From: Calditrichia bacterium | GTDB lineage: Bacteria; Calditrichota; Calditrichia; RBG-13-44-9; J075 | NCBI GenBank assembly: GCA_028284905.1 | Contig: JANQQU010000090.1 | Location: forward strand, 32,232-96,231 | Direction of reading: 5' to 3' | DNA length: 64,000 nucleotides | Shown here: positions 10,293-20,185 of the stretch, one piece after another | Position numbering within the stretch: position 1 is the first letter of the stretch | How the letters are laid out: each line of letters starts with the position of its first letter | Made by a program: the position numbers and the translations under genes | Notes under the pieces: model-generated | Told to the model about the DNA's origin: nothing | Seen by the model: only the letters and a program-made list of their open reading frames with translations | Database searches by the model: none

Positions 10293-10507
10293 TAAAGTCG
10301 ACATTAATTTTTGCATTCATATTTCTAACGATAGTCTCCGGTGCAGCCTATTATTTACTCTTTCGCCCCTACGAAAATATCGACCCGGGTAAGCAAATTA
10401 TATTTGAGAATATAGCCCCTTCGGACGCAGGTATTTATCCTGTTTCGGTCCGAAATGTTGATTCACTGCGAGAAACCGTCATTATTGAAAAAGGTGTTTC
10501 CATCACC

Positions 10508-12073
10508 ATGGAGGATGGCATATTGCTGTCTGCAAATGTATTCCGGCCGAAAGAAGCGGGGCGCTATCCTGTTGTCATGTCGTTTACAGCTTACGATAAA
10601 GATAAAGGGCCGGAAGCATATCCTCCTCCGCTGAAGGCTGCCTATCTGCCGGATTTTAATCTGGGTTCTTTTCAAGTAAGTCCCTGGACGATGTGGGAGG
10701 CGCCCGATCCGGCCTTTTGGGTATCACATGGATATGCCGTCATTCAGGTCGATTCGCGCGGCTATTTTAAATCGGAAGGCGCTGCCAGTCTTTTTGATAA
10801 ACAAAATCTTAAGGATTTTCATGAAGCGATCACCTGGGCAGGCACGCGACCCTGGAGCAATGGAAATGTCGGTCTGAATGGCGTATCCTATTTAGCGATC
10901 TCACAATGGGTTGCTGCGAGTCAAAATCCTCCCGCTTACCTGAAGGCGATTATACCCTGGGAAGGCAATACCGATGCATTTCGGGAAGTATTGTATCATG
11001 GAGGAGTTCCGGAAACGGTATTTACAACATTCTGGGTTAACAGAGTTCGAAACTGTGCCAATAACGAAAAGCCGCTCCCACCATTATTCCTTTTTAAACT
11101 GGGACACAAAAATCCGCAACTCCTGCGGAAAATTCAATCGCCTCCCCAGATACAGCTAAATACAATTAAAGTGCCGGCGCTGATTTGCGCTACATGGTCG
11201 GATCAGGGATTACATTCTCGCGGTTCATTTGAAGGATATAAACAGATACTTTCCGAGAAAAAATGGCTTTTTACCCATGGCCGTCAAAAGTGGTCTGTCT
11301 ATTACAGCGAAGAGGCACTAAAATACCAGAAAGACTTTTTCGATCATTTTTTGAAAGGGATAGATAATGGTTTTGATGAGGTAAAGTCGGTTCGTTTAGA
11401 AATCCGGGAAAGTTTAGATAAGTATAAAGTGCGCTATGAAGATTCCTGGCCTATCGATGGCACTAATTATGAAAAGTTCTATCTGGCGGGACGTTCAAAT
11501 TCTCTTCAAACAGCTCCTTCGCGAAAGATTGAAACTGTTGAATATGATCCTTTTGCCGGCAACGCAAGCTTCTCATATAAATTTGCGCAGGATACGGAAT
11601 TAAGCGGCAATATGAAGCTGAAACTTTGGGTCTCCACAAGTGAAGGCTCGGACATGGATCTGTTCGTGGCGGTTAAAAAGCGTGATGCCAAAGGAAATGC
11701 GGTTCATTTCTATGCTAAAACCGGATACACGAAAGGGCCGGTTGCCATGGGATGGCTGCGTGTTTCCGAACGTGAACTTGATAGAGGAAAGTCAACCGAA
11801 TGGCAGCCGGTTTTAACTCATCAAAATCCGCAGAAGTTATCTACAAATGAAATCGTCTCGGTTGAAATAGAAATTCTGCCAAGTAGCACGTTGTTCAAAA
11901 AAGGTGAGTCACTGCAATTGGTTATCCAGGGAAAGGATTTTTTTGTTCATCCGGCTATGGGACATCATTATTCGGTTAACAAAGGAAAACATACTATATA
12001 CACCGGGAATGAATATGACTCACACCTCCTGATTCCTGTAATTCCCAATCGGGAAATTGCACAGCATAAGTAA
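10508..12073 (+). CDS. CocE/NonD family hydrolase (X-Pro dipeptidyl-peptidase S15-like); true N-terminus lies upstream
   Basis: MEDGILLSANVFRP, VIQVDSRGYFKSEG, GLNGVSYLAISQW; open frame continues upstream to 10292 encoding a hydrophobic anchor. Confidence 0.87.
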   Translation: MEDGILLSANVFRPKEAGRYPVVMSFTAYDKDKGPEAYPPPLKAAYLPDFNLGSFQVSPWTMWEAPDPAFWVSHGYAVIQVDSRGYFKSEGAASLFDKQNLKDFHEAITWAGTRPWSNGNVGLNGVSYLAISQWVAASQNPPAYLKAIIPWEGNTDAFREVLYHGGVPETVFTTFWVNRVRNCANNEKPLPPLFLFKLGHKNPQLLRKIQSPPQIQLNTIKVPALICATWSDQGLHSRGSFEGYKQILSEKKWLFTHGRQKWSVYYSEEALKYQKDFFDHFLKGIDNGFDEVKSVRLEIRESLDKYKVRYEDSWPIDGTNYEKFYLAGRSNSLQTAPSRKIETVEYDPFAGNASFSYKFAQDTELSGNMKLKLWVSTSEGSDMDLFVAVKKRDAKGNAVHFYAKTGYTKGPVAMGWLRVSERELDRGKSTEWQPVLTHQNPQKLSTNEIVSVEIEILPSSTLFKKGESLQLVIQGKDFFVHPAMGHHYSVNKGKHTIYTGNEYDSHLLIPVIPNREIAQHK

Positions 12074-12080
12074 AATTAAG

Positions 12081-12108
12081 AAACCGAGCCAGGGGCGGTT
12101 TGTTTTAC
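12081..12108 (+). terminator. Rho-independent-like terminator
   Basis: AAACCG / CGGTTT stem followed by GTTTTACTTT. Confidence 0.45.
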
Positions 12109-12223
12109 TTTGATGTTTCATGTTCTCAGAAACTATTGTAATATCGTTTATGAGATAATAGGCGTTTGTCTTGATTTTGATTGTCCACAGTCAGTTGTAT
12201 GCAAATAATCAGGAAGAATGATT

Positions 12224-13570
12224 ATGGCTGGAAACGACTATTTAGACTTCCAACGCAAGATAGCCGGTGAACGGATCATGTTAATGCTGCCCTTCAATGT
12301 TGTGCTGGTCGGGCGGGTGCGGGGAACTGTCGATCCTTCCGATGTAAAGGCAGCGCTGGAGCAGCTAAGGTTACGCCATCCACTTTTGGCTGTCCGGGTC
12401 AAAATTGAAGAAGATGGCAGTGGCGAGTTGCTTAGTCAGGATGTTCCCTCAATACCGGTGCATGTAGAACCTCGAAATTCTGAAGAGCAATGGCTTACCC
12501 GTGTTGAAGAAGAATTCCGCACATCTTTTCCCATTGAGACCGGTCCATTGCTGCGCTGTACACTAATCCATTCAGAAAACCTATGTGAAATCATCCTGTG
12601 CGGGCATCATATTATTTGCGATGGCATGTCGCTGGGATATCTTCTCCGTGACTTGTTGTCGAGCCTCGCAGATCCAAAGAAAGATTCGGCTCCACCGGTT
12701 TTTCCACCGCCGATTGATCGTAGCACTGTAGAAAGACCTCCAGGCAGTAATGCGATCCAGCGATTCATTATGAGGGTGATCAATAAGAAATGGGTAGCAA
12801 AAGGTATACGGTTCTCCGAGGCTGACATGCGTCGCATGCACACGGAGTTTTGGCAACGTAACACAGGTATGCAATTATTAGCATGGAACATGACTGCCGA
12901 GGATACAGCGCGCCTGGTCGAACGAAGCCGTAGCGAAAAAGTTACTGTCAACGCAGCCCTCTGGGCCGCTTTCCTCGCGGCTCAGTATAAAATACAAGGT
13001 GACAGAGAGCGGCACCGTCAGCGTTCGGCACTGGCGGTAAATACACGTGATAAACTCACGACACCCGCTGGAGAAGCGTTCGGCTTTTATGCCTCATCCC
13101 TAACAGTGAAATTACCGTATAATCCCCGAGACGGATTCTGGGAAAACGCAAGAATTGTCCATTCCATAATCAACAAAGAACTTGCCGCTGCGAATCTCTT
13201 TCGAATGCTCTCCTCGGAAGAAATTCATCCTACTTTGCTCGATTCACTCTATTTCCAGAAATATGGACTGTTGGAGGGGACTATCCAGGGTAAGTTTCTG
13301 CGCAAGATGGGCTGGCATCAAATTACCTATGGATATGCATTGACTAATGTCGGGCAATTCGATATTCCGACAAGATACGGTACGCTCGAACTTGATTCAG
13401 TATATGGGCCCCTGTTCTACTCGGATGTCGAAGAGAAGATGGTCGGTGTAATAACGGTTGGCGGACGCCTTTCCTTCTTTCATGCAAGTAGAAGGGCGGT
13501 TGTCGACGATGCCACTCGTTTGCAGGAAACGGCCATGAAACATCTGGAAAAAGCAATCGGAAGTGCATAG
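12224..13570 (+). CDS. Condensation-domain / PapA-like acyltransferase
   Basis: HHxxxDG motif (GHHIICDGMSLGYLL); chloramphenicol-acetyltransferase/condensation fold layout; AGGAAG RBS at correct spacing for 12224. Confidence 0.8.
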   Translation: MAGNDYLDFQRKIAGERIMLMLPFNVVLVGRVRGTVDPSDVKAALEQLRLRHPLLAVRVKIEEDGSGELLSQDVPSIPVHVEPRNSEEQWLTRVEEEFRTSFPIETGPLLRCTLIHSENLCEIILCGHHIICDGMSLGYLLRDLLSSLADPKKDSAPPVFPPPIDRSTVERPPGSNAIQRFIMRVINKKWVAKGIRFSEADMRRMHTEFWQRNTGMQLLAWNMTAEDTARLVERSRSEKVTVNAALWAAFLAAQYKIQGDRERHRQRSALAVNTRDKLTTPAGEAFGFYASSLTVKLPYNPRDGFWENARIVHSIINKELAAANLFRMLSSEEIHPTLLDSLYFQKYGLLEGTIQGKFLRKMGWHQITYGYALTNVGQFDIPTRYGTLELDSVYGPLFYSDVEEKMVGVITVGGRLSFFHASRRAVVDDATRLQETAMKHLEKAIGSA

Positions 13571-13753
13571 CAAAGCGCGGATTGATTTAAATGTTGAAAT
13601 TGCCTGCCAGTTTTCATCGTGATTTTCACTCAAAAATATTATTTTAAAATCGTAAGAACGCTAACGATTTGTTACTGGCTTCTACACCCGGATATTATTA
13701 ATGTTATGTTGATGAAAGCAGGACGTAAATAACTAAATCTGGATCAGAGTGTT

Positions 13754-14506
13754 ATGATAAAGTTTTTTCGAAAGATAAGACGGAAATTAATTGATGAAGG
13801 CAATCTGAAAACATACCTGACTTATGCCGTTGGAGAAATTCTACTGGTGATGATCGGCATCCTCTTGGCGCTGCAAGTCAACAATTGGAATGAAAACAGA
13901 AAGGCGCTTAACCAGGAAGGCCAATACTTAAATAGGCTGCTTTCCGAACTTAGATTGGATACTGATACTTTCTCAAATGAGATTAAGAAAATTACAAAGC
14001 GCAATGAACAGATCGCCAATTTTACTGATTTACTCAATAAACCAGCGTCGGATGATTCTTTAGTCGTCGCTGCTGCATACGAGTATTTTGGGCATGGATG
14101 GTATTTGCCGCTTTTTTCAGTTTCCACCTCCACTTTCGATGATCTCTCCAATACCGGAAAATTGAATATCATTCAAAACACTAAACTAAGAGCTTTGTTA
14201 GTCGAACAGTATGCTTCTTATGCTGAAACGAAAACGAAATTTCAATCGAATAGAGCGTGGGTAAATTCTATTGATGCCAGGTTTGCAACAGCGTCGGATA
14301 TTCTGAAATTTGATCCCATAACCGATCAACTGTTTGCAGAACATTCATTAGAGAAAAAAGCCCGGCAATTGCGAGATGAAAAAGAAATTTATATTCGAAA
14401 TGCGGCCGTTCATTTCTGGATTAATAGCTCTTCAATCAGGTCTCTTGAAGCAGAATTTAATAAAGTATCTATGTTAATTGAAGCGATCGGCAAAGAACTT
14501 GAATAA
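13754..14506 (+). CDS. DUF6090 family protein
   Basis: MIKFFRKIRRKLIDEGNLKTYLTYAVGEILLVMIGILLALQVNNWNENRK. Confidence 0.88.
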   Translation: MIKFFRKIRRKLIDEGNLKTYLTYAVGEILLVMIGILLALQVNNWNENRKALNQEGQYLNRLLSELRLDTDTFSNEIKKITKRNEQIANFTDLLNKPASDDSLVVAAAYEYFGHGWYLPLFSVSTSTFDDLSNTGKLNIIQNTKLRALLVEQYASYAETKTKFQSNRAWVNSIDARFATASDILKFDPITDQLFAEHSLEKKARQLRDEKEIYIRNAAVHFWINSSSIRSLEAEFNKVSMLIEAIGKELE

Positions 14507-14578
14507 TGGAAAGTTTCTTTCTTTAGCAGTGTTGATCCGGAGTCAAAGGCGGATTGTCTTCTTTCCATTGGATAAAGC

Positions 14579-15481
14579 ATGAAAAAACTTAGCAATGCAA
14601 ATTTCAACAAGGCGCGGGATTTTATCCTCTGTAACGCCCGCATGATAGAACGAAGGCTCTTTGATTATCATTTCCAGGGTGGTCCCAATGAAGGGGTGTA
14701 TCATGCCGTTTATGCGTATAGAAATCGCGATGGCGGGATCGGCCATGGCATGGAACCGGATACCGCTTCACCGGAAAGCCAGCCATTATTTACAATCATG
14801 GCTTTGGAAGCACTTGATGAGGCCGGATGCCTGACAGCCGACATTCTTGCCAATGACTTCATGCCATACTTTCAGAGAATTACAGTTGATACCGGCGGCA
14901 TTCCCTGGATGCTGAATCCAATTGGTAGCTACCCGCGTGCCGGTCATTTTGAAAATCTGGATGTAAGGGGGGCGATAAGTACTACCGCACCATTGTTGGG
15001 ATTCCTGGAGAAATATGGGGTTGAATCTTCCTGGAAGAAGCCGGCAGAGAATTTCATATGGCAGGAAATTGAGCGCATTGGCAAAAAGCACGCTTTCTGT
15101 TTTTTGTGCGTACCAAGGCGAATGTTGTTTCTGGATCATTGTTCAGATCGTATTCGCGCTGAACAGGCAATTTCCGATTTAATGAAATGGATTCGCGAAG
15201 ACGGGGTTCTCTGTAAAGACCGTTCAAATGAAAACTGGGGATTATATGGCTCGCCAAACTCCCTCACTTATGCACCCACCCCATCCGCAACATTAAAGCA
15301 TGCATTTACCCAGGCCGAAATTGATGATGATCTTGACGAAACAATTCGCCGCCAGCAGACAGATGGCAGATGGGCCAATCCCTATGGACTCAGTGAAGGT
15401 ATGAAATTGGAATGGGCGGGTATCCAAACCCTCAGCACGCTTAAGACACTTAAGGCATACGGGCGAATCGCATCTGCCTGA
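14579..15481 (+). CDS. Prenyltransferase / squalene-oxidase-repeat-like protein of unknown function
   Basis: RNRDGGIGHGMEPD...QPLFTIMALEAL and QTDGRWANPYG repeats suggest an alpha/alpha barrel. Confidence 0.6.
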   Translation: MKKLSNANFNKARDFILCNARMIERRLFDYHFQGGPNEGVYHAVYAYRNRDGGIGHGMEPDTASPESQPLFTIMALEALDEAGCLTADILANDFMPYFQRITVDTGGIPWMLNPIGSYPRAGHFENLDVRGAISTTAPLLGFLEKYGVESSWKKPAENFIWQEIERIGKKHAFCFLCVPRRMLFLDHCSDRIRAEQAISDLMKWIREDGVLCKDRSNENWGLYGSPNSLTYAPTPSATLKHAFTQAEIDDDLDETIRRQQTDGRWANPYGLSEGMKLEWAGIQTLSTLKTLKAYGRIASA

Positions 15482-15648
15482 TGAACATTCAACTAGCCGG
15501 TGCATGCAAACTTCTTCGCCAACCATAAATTCTATGTAAAAACTCATAGGCTTATTCCTGTAATCCTATATATTGGGAAAGGCTAACTCGATTCTCTGCT
15601 TTCAGAAATGGGAATGTTGAATACTCATTTAAAATAAGAATAGTTGAA

Positions 15649-17097
15649 ATGACCCATCAAAAATTAAAGATTCCCGGGCCAAGGTCATTTTTAGGACCTT
15701 TTGGGGCCACATTGTCCTTTTTCCAGGATCCGATTCAATTTCTTGATAAGGCATTTCAAAACCATGGTCAAATAATTGGCGTTCATACAGCGCCGATGGC
15801 AACACCGCCGCAGCCCGGTTATCCAGGGACTGTTTTTTTATATGGGCCGGAGCTGATCAAAGAAGTTTCGAAGGATTATGACAACTTTCACAGAACAGCG
15901 ATGTCGCATCGCCTTTATCCAATCGGTTCCATATCTTCCCGGCAAGCAGCGGTGACTAAAATAATGACCGGCCTTACCCATATGCCGAAAGAAATTCATC
16001 AACGTCATCGGGGAATGATAAATCCCCTACTCAGTAAAAATACGGTGGCAGAATACTTTGAAAATGTTGTTGATATTGTCAATCAAACCATAGATCAATG
16101 GGAAACAGGTGAAACGCTTGATATGAGCGAGGAGATGCTCAAGTTAACTTTGCAAATAACCTCCAGAACGATGTTTGGTAAGCATTTGGAAAACGACGGG
16201 TTTAAGCTTGGTTTACTGATTGAAGACTGGGTTCGTTTTGTAATGTCCGTGGGCCATTTGTTTCCCTATGATATACCGGGATTCCCTTATCGAAATTGGC
16301 TGAATCTCTCGCAGGAAGTAGAAAGTGAAACCAGAAGACTTATCAATGACTTTGCAGTGAATCATAATGACGAAAACACACTTTTATCAAAGATGATACA
16401 AGCCAGAGATGGACATGGCGAGGGGATTTCGGAGGAAGATCTTGTCGGCCATGTCAGTCTTTTAATGTGGGGATCGCGGGATGCTGTCGCAAATGCGATT
16501 GTCTGGACGCTTTTTTTGCTGACACAACATTCCAATATTTATGCAGATGTTGTCGACGAAGTTCAGGGAGTGCTTCATGGCGCTGCTCCATCTGTTGATC
16601 AGCTTGAAAAGATGCCATTTCTCAACAGCATTATTAAGGAAAGTTTACGACTCTTTCCATCCTTCCCGATTACGCATCGGGTTGTTGGGCAAGAAACTGA
16701 ACTTGCTGGTTTCATAATACCAAAGCGCGCTGAAATTGGCATGAGTGTTTATCATACACATCGTATTCCCGAGCTCTATGAGGAACCGGGAAAATTTAAG
16801 CCGGAAAGGTGGCATAATTCCTCGTACTCGCCACCACTGCTCTCGTTTGGAATGGGCCCACGTGCATGTGCCGGTTTTAATTTTGGTTGGCAGGAAATGC
16901 TGACAATTATATCTGTTATTATTCAAAATTTTCGCCTGGCGTTGCCGGCCGGGGCGATGATTGATCGGGAAATAAAAGTTGCACTGATCCCGAAAAGAGG
17001 CATGCCAATAAAATTGAATCGTATGGATAGTAATTTTGCTGCAAGTAGTGGATCTGTTAAAGGTAACGTTAAAGAGATGGTAGCACTTGCAGGCTAA
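15649..17097 (+). CDS. Cytochrome P450
   Basis: ESLR (ExxR) and heme loop FGMGPRACAG (FxxGxRxCxG). Confidence 0.95.
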   Translation: MTHQKLKIPGPRSFLGPFGATLSFFQDPIQFLDKAFQNHGQIIGVHTAPMATPPQPGYPGTVFLYGPELIKEVSKDYDNFHRTAMSHRLYPIGSISSRQAAVTKIMTGLTHMPKEIHQRHRGMINPLLSKNTVAEYFENVVDIVNQTIDQWETGETLDMSEEMLKLTLQITSRTMFGKHLENDGFKLGLLIEDWVRFVMSVGHLFPYDIPGFPYRNWLNLSQEVESETRRLINDFAVNHNDENTLLSKMIQARDGHGEGISEEDLVGHVSLLMWGSRDAVANAIVWTLFLLTQHSNIYADVVDEVQGVLHGAAPSVDQLEKMPFLNSIIKESLRLFPSFPITHRVVGQETELAGFIIPKRAEIGMSVYHTHRIPELYEEPGKFKPERWHNSSYSPPLLSFGMGPRACAGFNFGWQEMLTIISVIIQNFRLALPAGAMIDREIKVALIPKRGMPIKLNRMDSNFAASSGSVKGNVKEMVALAG

Positions 17098-17267
17098 TGA
17101 TCTGTTGGATTGGTGTTATCTTCACCGCCGGTATCAGCGTTGAACCATGCAGCTCAATGTTTTTCAGAATGCTTGTAGTGAGTGAGTTTGCAAGTAGGAC
17201 AGGTAAGTAGCAACAAATCCCGGGAATCGTCGTTGAGAGAATTGGACCAATACCTAATGGGTAAAAA

Positions 17268-18467
17268 ATGCGAAAACATTTAAGTTTCCCTCTGTGCTTA
17301 CTTTTTCTGCTATCCCTGTTTAGTTGTCAGGATGATCTGCCTAAATCCAAATCACTGATGTGGGGAGAACTGTCCTCCGGCGCTTATGCGGTCGGGTTTC
17401 GGGTGAGCACTTTCTTTGATTCGACCCGGCGGGACGTTACACTTTCTGAAAAAGGACGCCCGATAGAAATAATGATTTGGTATCCAACGGAATTGTCAAC
17501 TCAAAGTCCTCAACTAACCTTTAAAGATTACCTGCTTCTTGTACCGGAACTTGAGCGCGATGCCAGCAGTGCGCATATCAGGAAATGGCTCTCAGGTGCG
17601 ATTAGCGGAGACACCCTGGGCGTAAGTAACGATACGCTTGAGAGAATGATCGCCACAGAAATGCAGGCGATGCCCAACGCGCCACTCACTGATGAAAAAT
17701 TCCCCTTTATCCTCTGGACGATGCGTCATAATACCATGGTTGCGCAATCAACCCTTTGCGAATACCTGGCCAGCCATGGATATGTTGTTGGCTATGCCCG
17801 CTATGGAGGTGAGCGTTTACCGCTTCCCTGGGAGATGAAGACGGCGACAGAAAAACTGAATGTATTCAAAAAACATCTGGATGATTTGGATTTTGCGCTT
17901 CACTGTATGTCGAATGAACCGGACGTTATCCCGAGTTCTGCGGCGGTGATTACCTGGAGCTATGCAGCCGAATTTGCACCGCAAATGCAATTGAATAATT
18001 CTGCGATTGAGTTGGTGGTCGGTCTTAGCTCGAATCCGCTCAGTCGTTTTGGATTGTATCAGGGGAATGAAGCTGGCGCGCATCTAAAGCCGGAGCGTTT
18101 AAACGTCCCTTATGTCGTGATGAGTGAAGAAATTGGTTTTGACGGAAATAAGCGTAGCGCACCGGCAATTCTAGATGAATTACCTGCCGATGCACATTAC
18201 TTAAGTTTCAGGGATTTGGCGCATGGCAATTTCAATATGCTGGAAGGCATGTTGCCAGCGCTGTTTGACGTCAATAAAGTGCAATCCTGGTCAAACGCCG
18301 GTGAGGCCGCTCAATTGGGTTATGAAACTATTAGCCGTTACACCTTGTGTTTTCTGGATCTGTACCTCAAAAAAGAAGCGGGAATCTACTGCCAAACCTT
18401 GGCAGGACAATTACCGTCAGGGTTTATTGAAGTGACCCAACATGGCAAGTTAACAAACAAGAAATGA
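17268..18467 (+). CDS. Alpha/beta hydrolase-like lipoprotein
   Basis: Lipobox LFSCQ; hydrolase-like core AVITWSYAAEF. Confidence 0.55.
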   Translation: MRKHLSFPLCLLFLLSLFSCQDDLPKSKSLMWGELSSGAYAVGFRVSTFFDSTRRDVTLSEKGRPIEIMIWYPTELSTQSPQLTFKDYLLLVPELERDASSAHIRKWLSGAISGDTLGVSNDTLERMIATEMQAMPNAPLTDEKFPFILWTMRHNTMVAQSTLCEYLASHGYVVGYARYGGERLPLPWEMKTATEKLNVFKKHLDDLDFALHCMSNEPDVIPSSAAVITWSYAAEFAPQMQLNNSAIELVVGLSSNPLSRFGLYQGNEAGAHLKPERLNVPYVVMSEEIGFDGNKRSAPAILDELPADAHYLSFRDLAHGNFNMLEGMLPALFDVNKVQSWSNAGEAAQLGYETISRYTLCFLDLYLKKEAGIYCQTLAGQLPSGFIEVTQHGKLTNKK

Positions 18468-18746
18468 CCGCGCCGCGGAGGCTGCTTTTATCTTGCAAGT
18501 TTAATTTCACAGGAATTGCCTGAATTTGTTGAATATGAGATTCTTCCCAGACGCCCTTCCGCTATCGCTCAAGAATCTTCTCAGATTTTCTCCCAACAGC
18601 AATCAAAATTTACCGACCAGATATGGATTGATTTTTTCCGTCGGGAGTTCTAAATTCTCGCAATTGAAAATGATGCGGCAAGCGTCGTAATTAGTGTCGC
18701 ATTTTTGGGGAGTAGTGTAATCACCTTATCCACGATTGGAGAAAAA

Positions 18747-19139
18747 ATGTCTCAATACGTTGACGGTTTCGTCCTTCCCATTCCGAGCGATCGCATTGAT
18801 GAATACAAACGCGTCGTAGAGACGGTCGCAAATATTTGGAAGGAACATGGCGCACTCGACTACCGGGAGTATGCCGGTGATGATTTAATTCTGGAGGGAA
18901 CGCGTTCGTTCACAGACCTCGTCGGGGCAACTGAAAACGAAACCATTGTGTTTGGATGGGTGGTATTTGATTCCCGAGAGGCTCGTGATCTGGCCAATGA
19001 GAAAGTCGCGGCAGACCCAAGAATGTCAGCTTTGATCGAGCCGCTGATGGACCCGGCAAAGCCTGTTTTTGATGCTAAACGGATGGCGTTTGGTGGCTTC
19101 CGCTCGCTTGTTCCGTCGACTGATGCAAACACCGAATAA
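18747..19139 (+). CDS. DUF1428 domain-containing protein
   Basis: MSQYVDGFVLPIPSDRIDEYKR...KRMAFGGF. Confidence 0.9.
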   Translation: MSQYVDGFVLPIPSDRIDEYKRVVETVANIWKEHGALDYREYAGDDLILEGTRSFTDLVGATENETIVFGWVVFDSREARDLANEKVAADPRMSALIEPLMDPAKPVFDAKRMAFGGFRSLVPSTDANTE

Positions 19140-19178
19140 CCGAACCGCTATTACTAAAACCATGCAAGGGGGATTCAC

Positions 19179-20012
19179 ATGATCAGGCTCTTACTCACTT
19201 TTTTAATCACGCTGGCTTTTATCGGCTGTTCCGCAGAACCCGACAAAGTGCCGAAAAATACTTCCTCTCTGCGGGTATTGCCTGTCAGCGAAGTTGAGTG
19301 GGAGGCGCTGAATCCGGCGCGTGGTGATATGAGCCCGAAAGCAGGCACATTGTGGGGAGATCGAAATGGCGAAGTGCCAACCGGTTTTCTGGCCAAATTC
19401 GTCGATGGTTTCTCCTCACCGCCCCATATTCATAATGTGACTTATCGCGCGGTTGTCATCGCAGGGGGCATCCACAATGACGATCCGGAAGCCGTTAAAA
19501 TGTGGATGGGAAACGGCTCCTTCTGGACGCAGCCAAAGGGGGAGACACATATTACCGCTGCGAAAGGCGACACCAATATTGCCCTGGTGGAAATCGATCA
19601 GGGGCCGTACCTCGTTCGTCCACCTTCTCAGGCGTTTGACAGCGGTGAGCGGCCGGTCAATGTAGATGCGTCGAATATCGTTTGGCTGTCACTGCCGCAG
19701 GCAAAAACGCCAGTGGATGCTGCCCATATTGCCTACTTATGGGGAACGTTTGCTGGCAGTGAATGGAATGGTTCATTCCTTAAATTTGCGCCAGGATTCG
19801 AAGGCGTACTGACCTCCGAAGGAGCGGTCTTCCATGGTGTGGTCATCCGGGGAAGTATGAAATACGATAGTTCTCAGACCGGGCATCTTTCACCGGGCAG
19901 TTACTTCGGTGCGCAGGGCCCAACAACACTTCGAATTGCTTCAAGCGCTGATCAGGAAACCATCATTTATATTCGCACGAATGGCCCATATCAATTGCAG
20001 CAGAGCAATTGA
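19179..20012 (+). CDS. DUF4437 (cupin-like) lipoprotein
   Basis: Lipobox FIGCS; duplicated cupin-like pattern [48 protein letters not shown]. Confidence 0.75.
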   Translation: MIRLLLTFLITLAFIGCSAEPDKVPKNTSSLRVLPVSEVEWEALNPARGDMSPKAGTLWGDRNGEVPTGFLAKFVDGFSSPPHIHNVTYRAVVIAGGIHNDDPEAVKMWMGNGSFWTQPKGETHITAAKGDTNIALVEIDQGPYLVRPPSQAFDSGERPVNVDASNIVWLSLPQAKTPVDAAHIAYLWGTFAGSEWNGSFLKFAPGFEGVLTSEGAVFHGVVIRGSMKYDSSQTGHLSPGSYFGAQGPTTLRIASSADQETIIYIRTNGPYQLQQSN

Positions 20013-20185
20013 TGATGCCGCTACTGTGGCACATAACAACACCAGGTTGCGGTAACCATGCCTTCGTCGAAATCATCAAGTTCAGAAAGCTGATTTATAC
20101 TTATTCCGGTTTTAGCAGGATTGCTGGCGCTGGGATTTAACATGCCAAGATAAAACTAAACGCCGACTAATTTTCGGGACCTGCA

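Noticed and set aside
18538-18578. AGATTCTT / AAGAATCT inverted repeat downstream of 17268..18467
   Set aside because: Eight-bp arms with a 25-nt spacer; possibly a decayed repeat, but not distinguishable from chance by eye.
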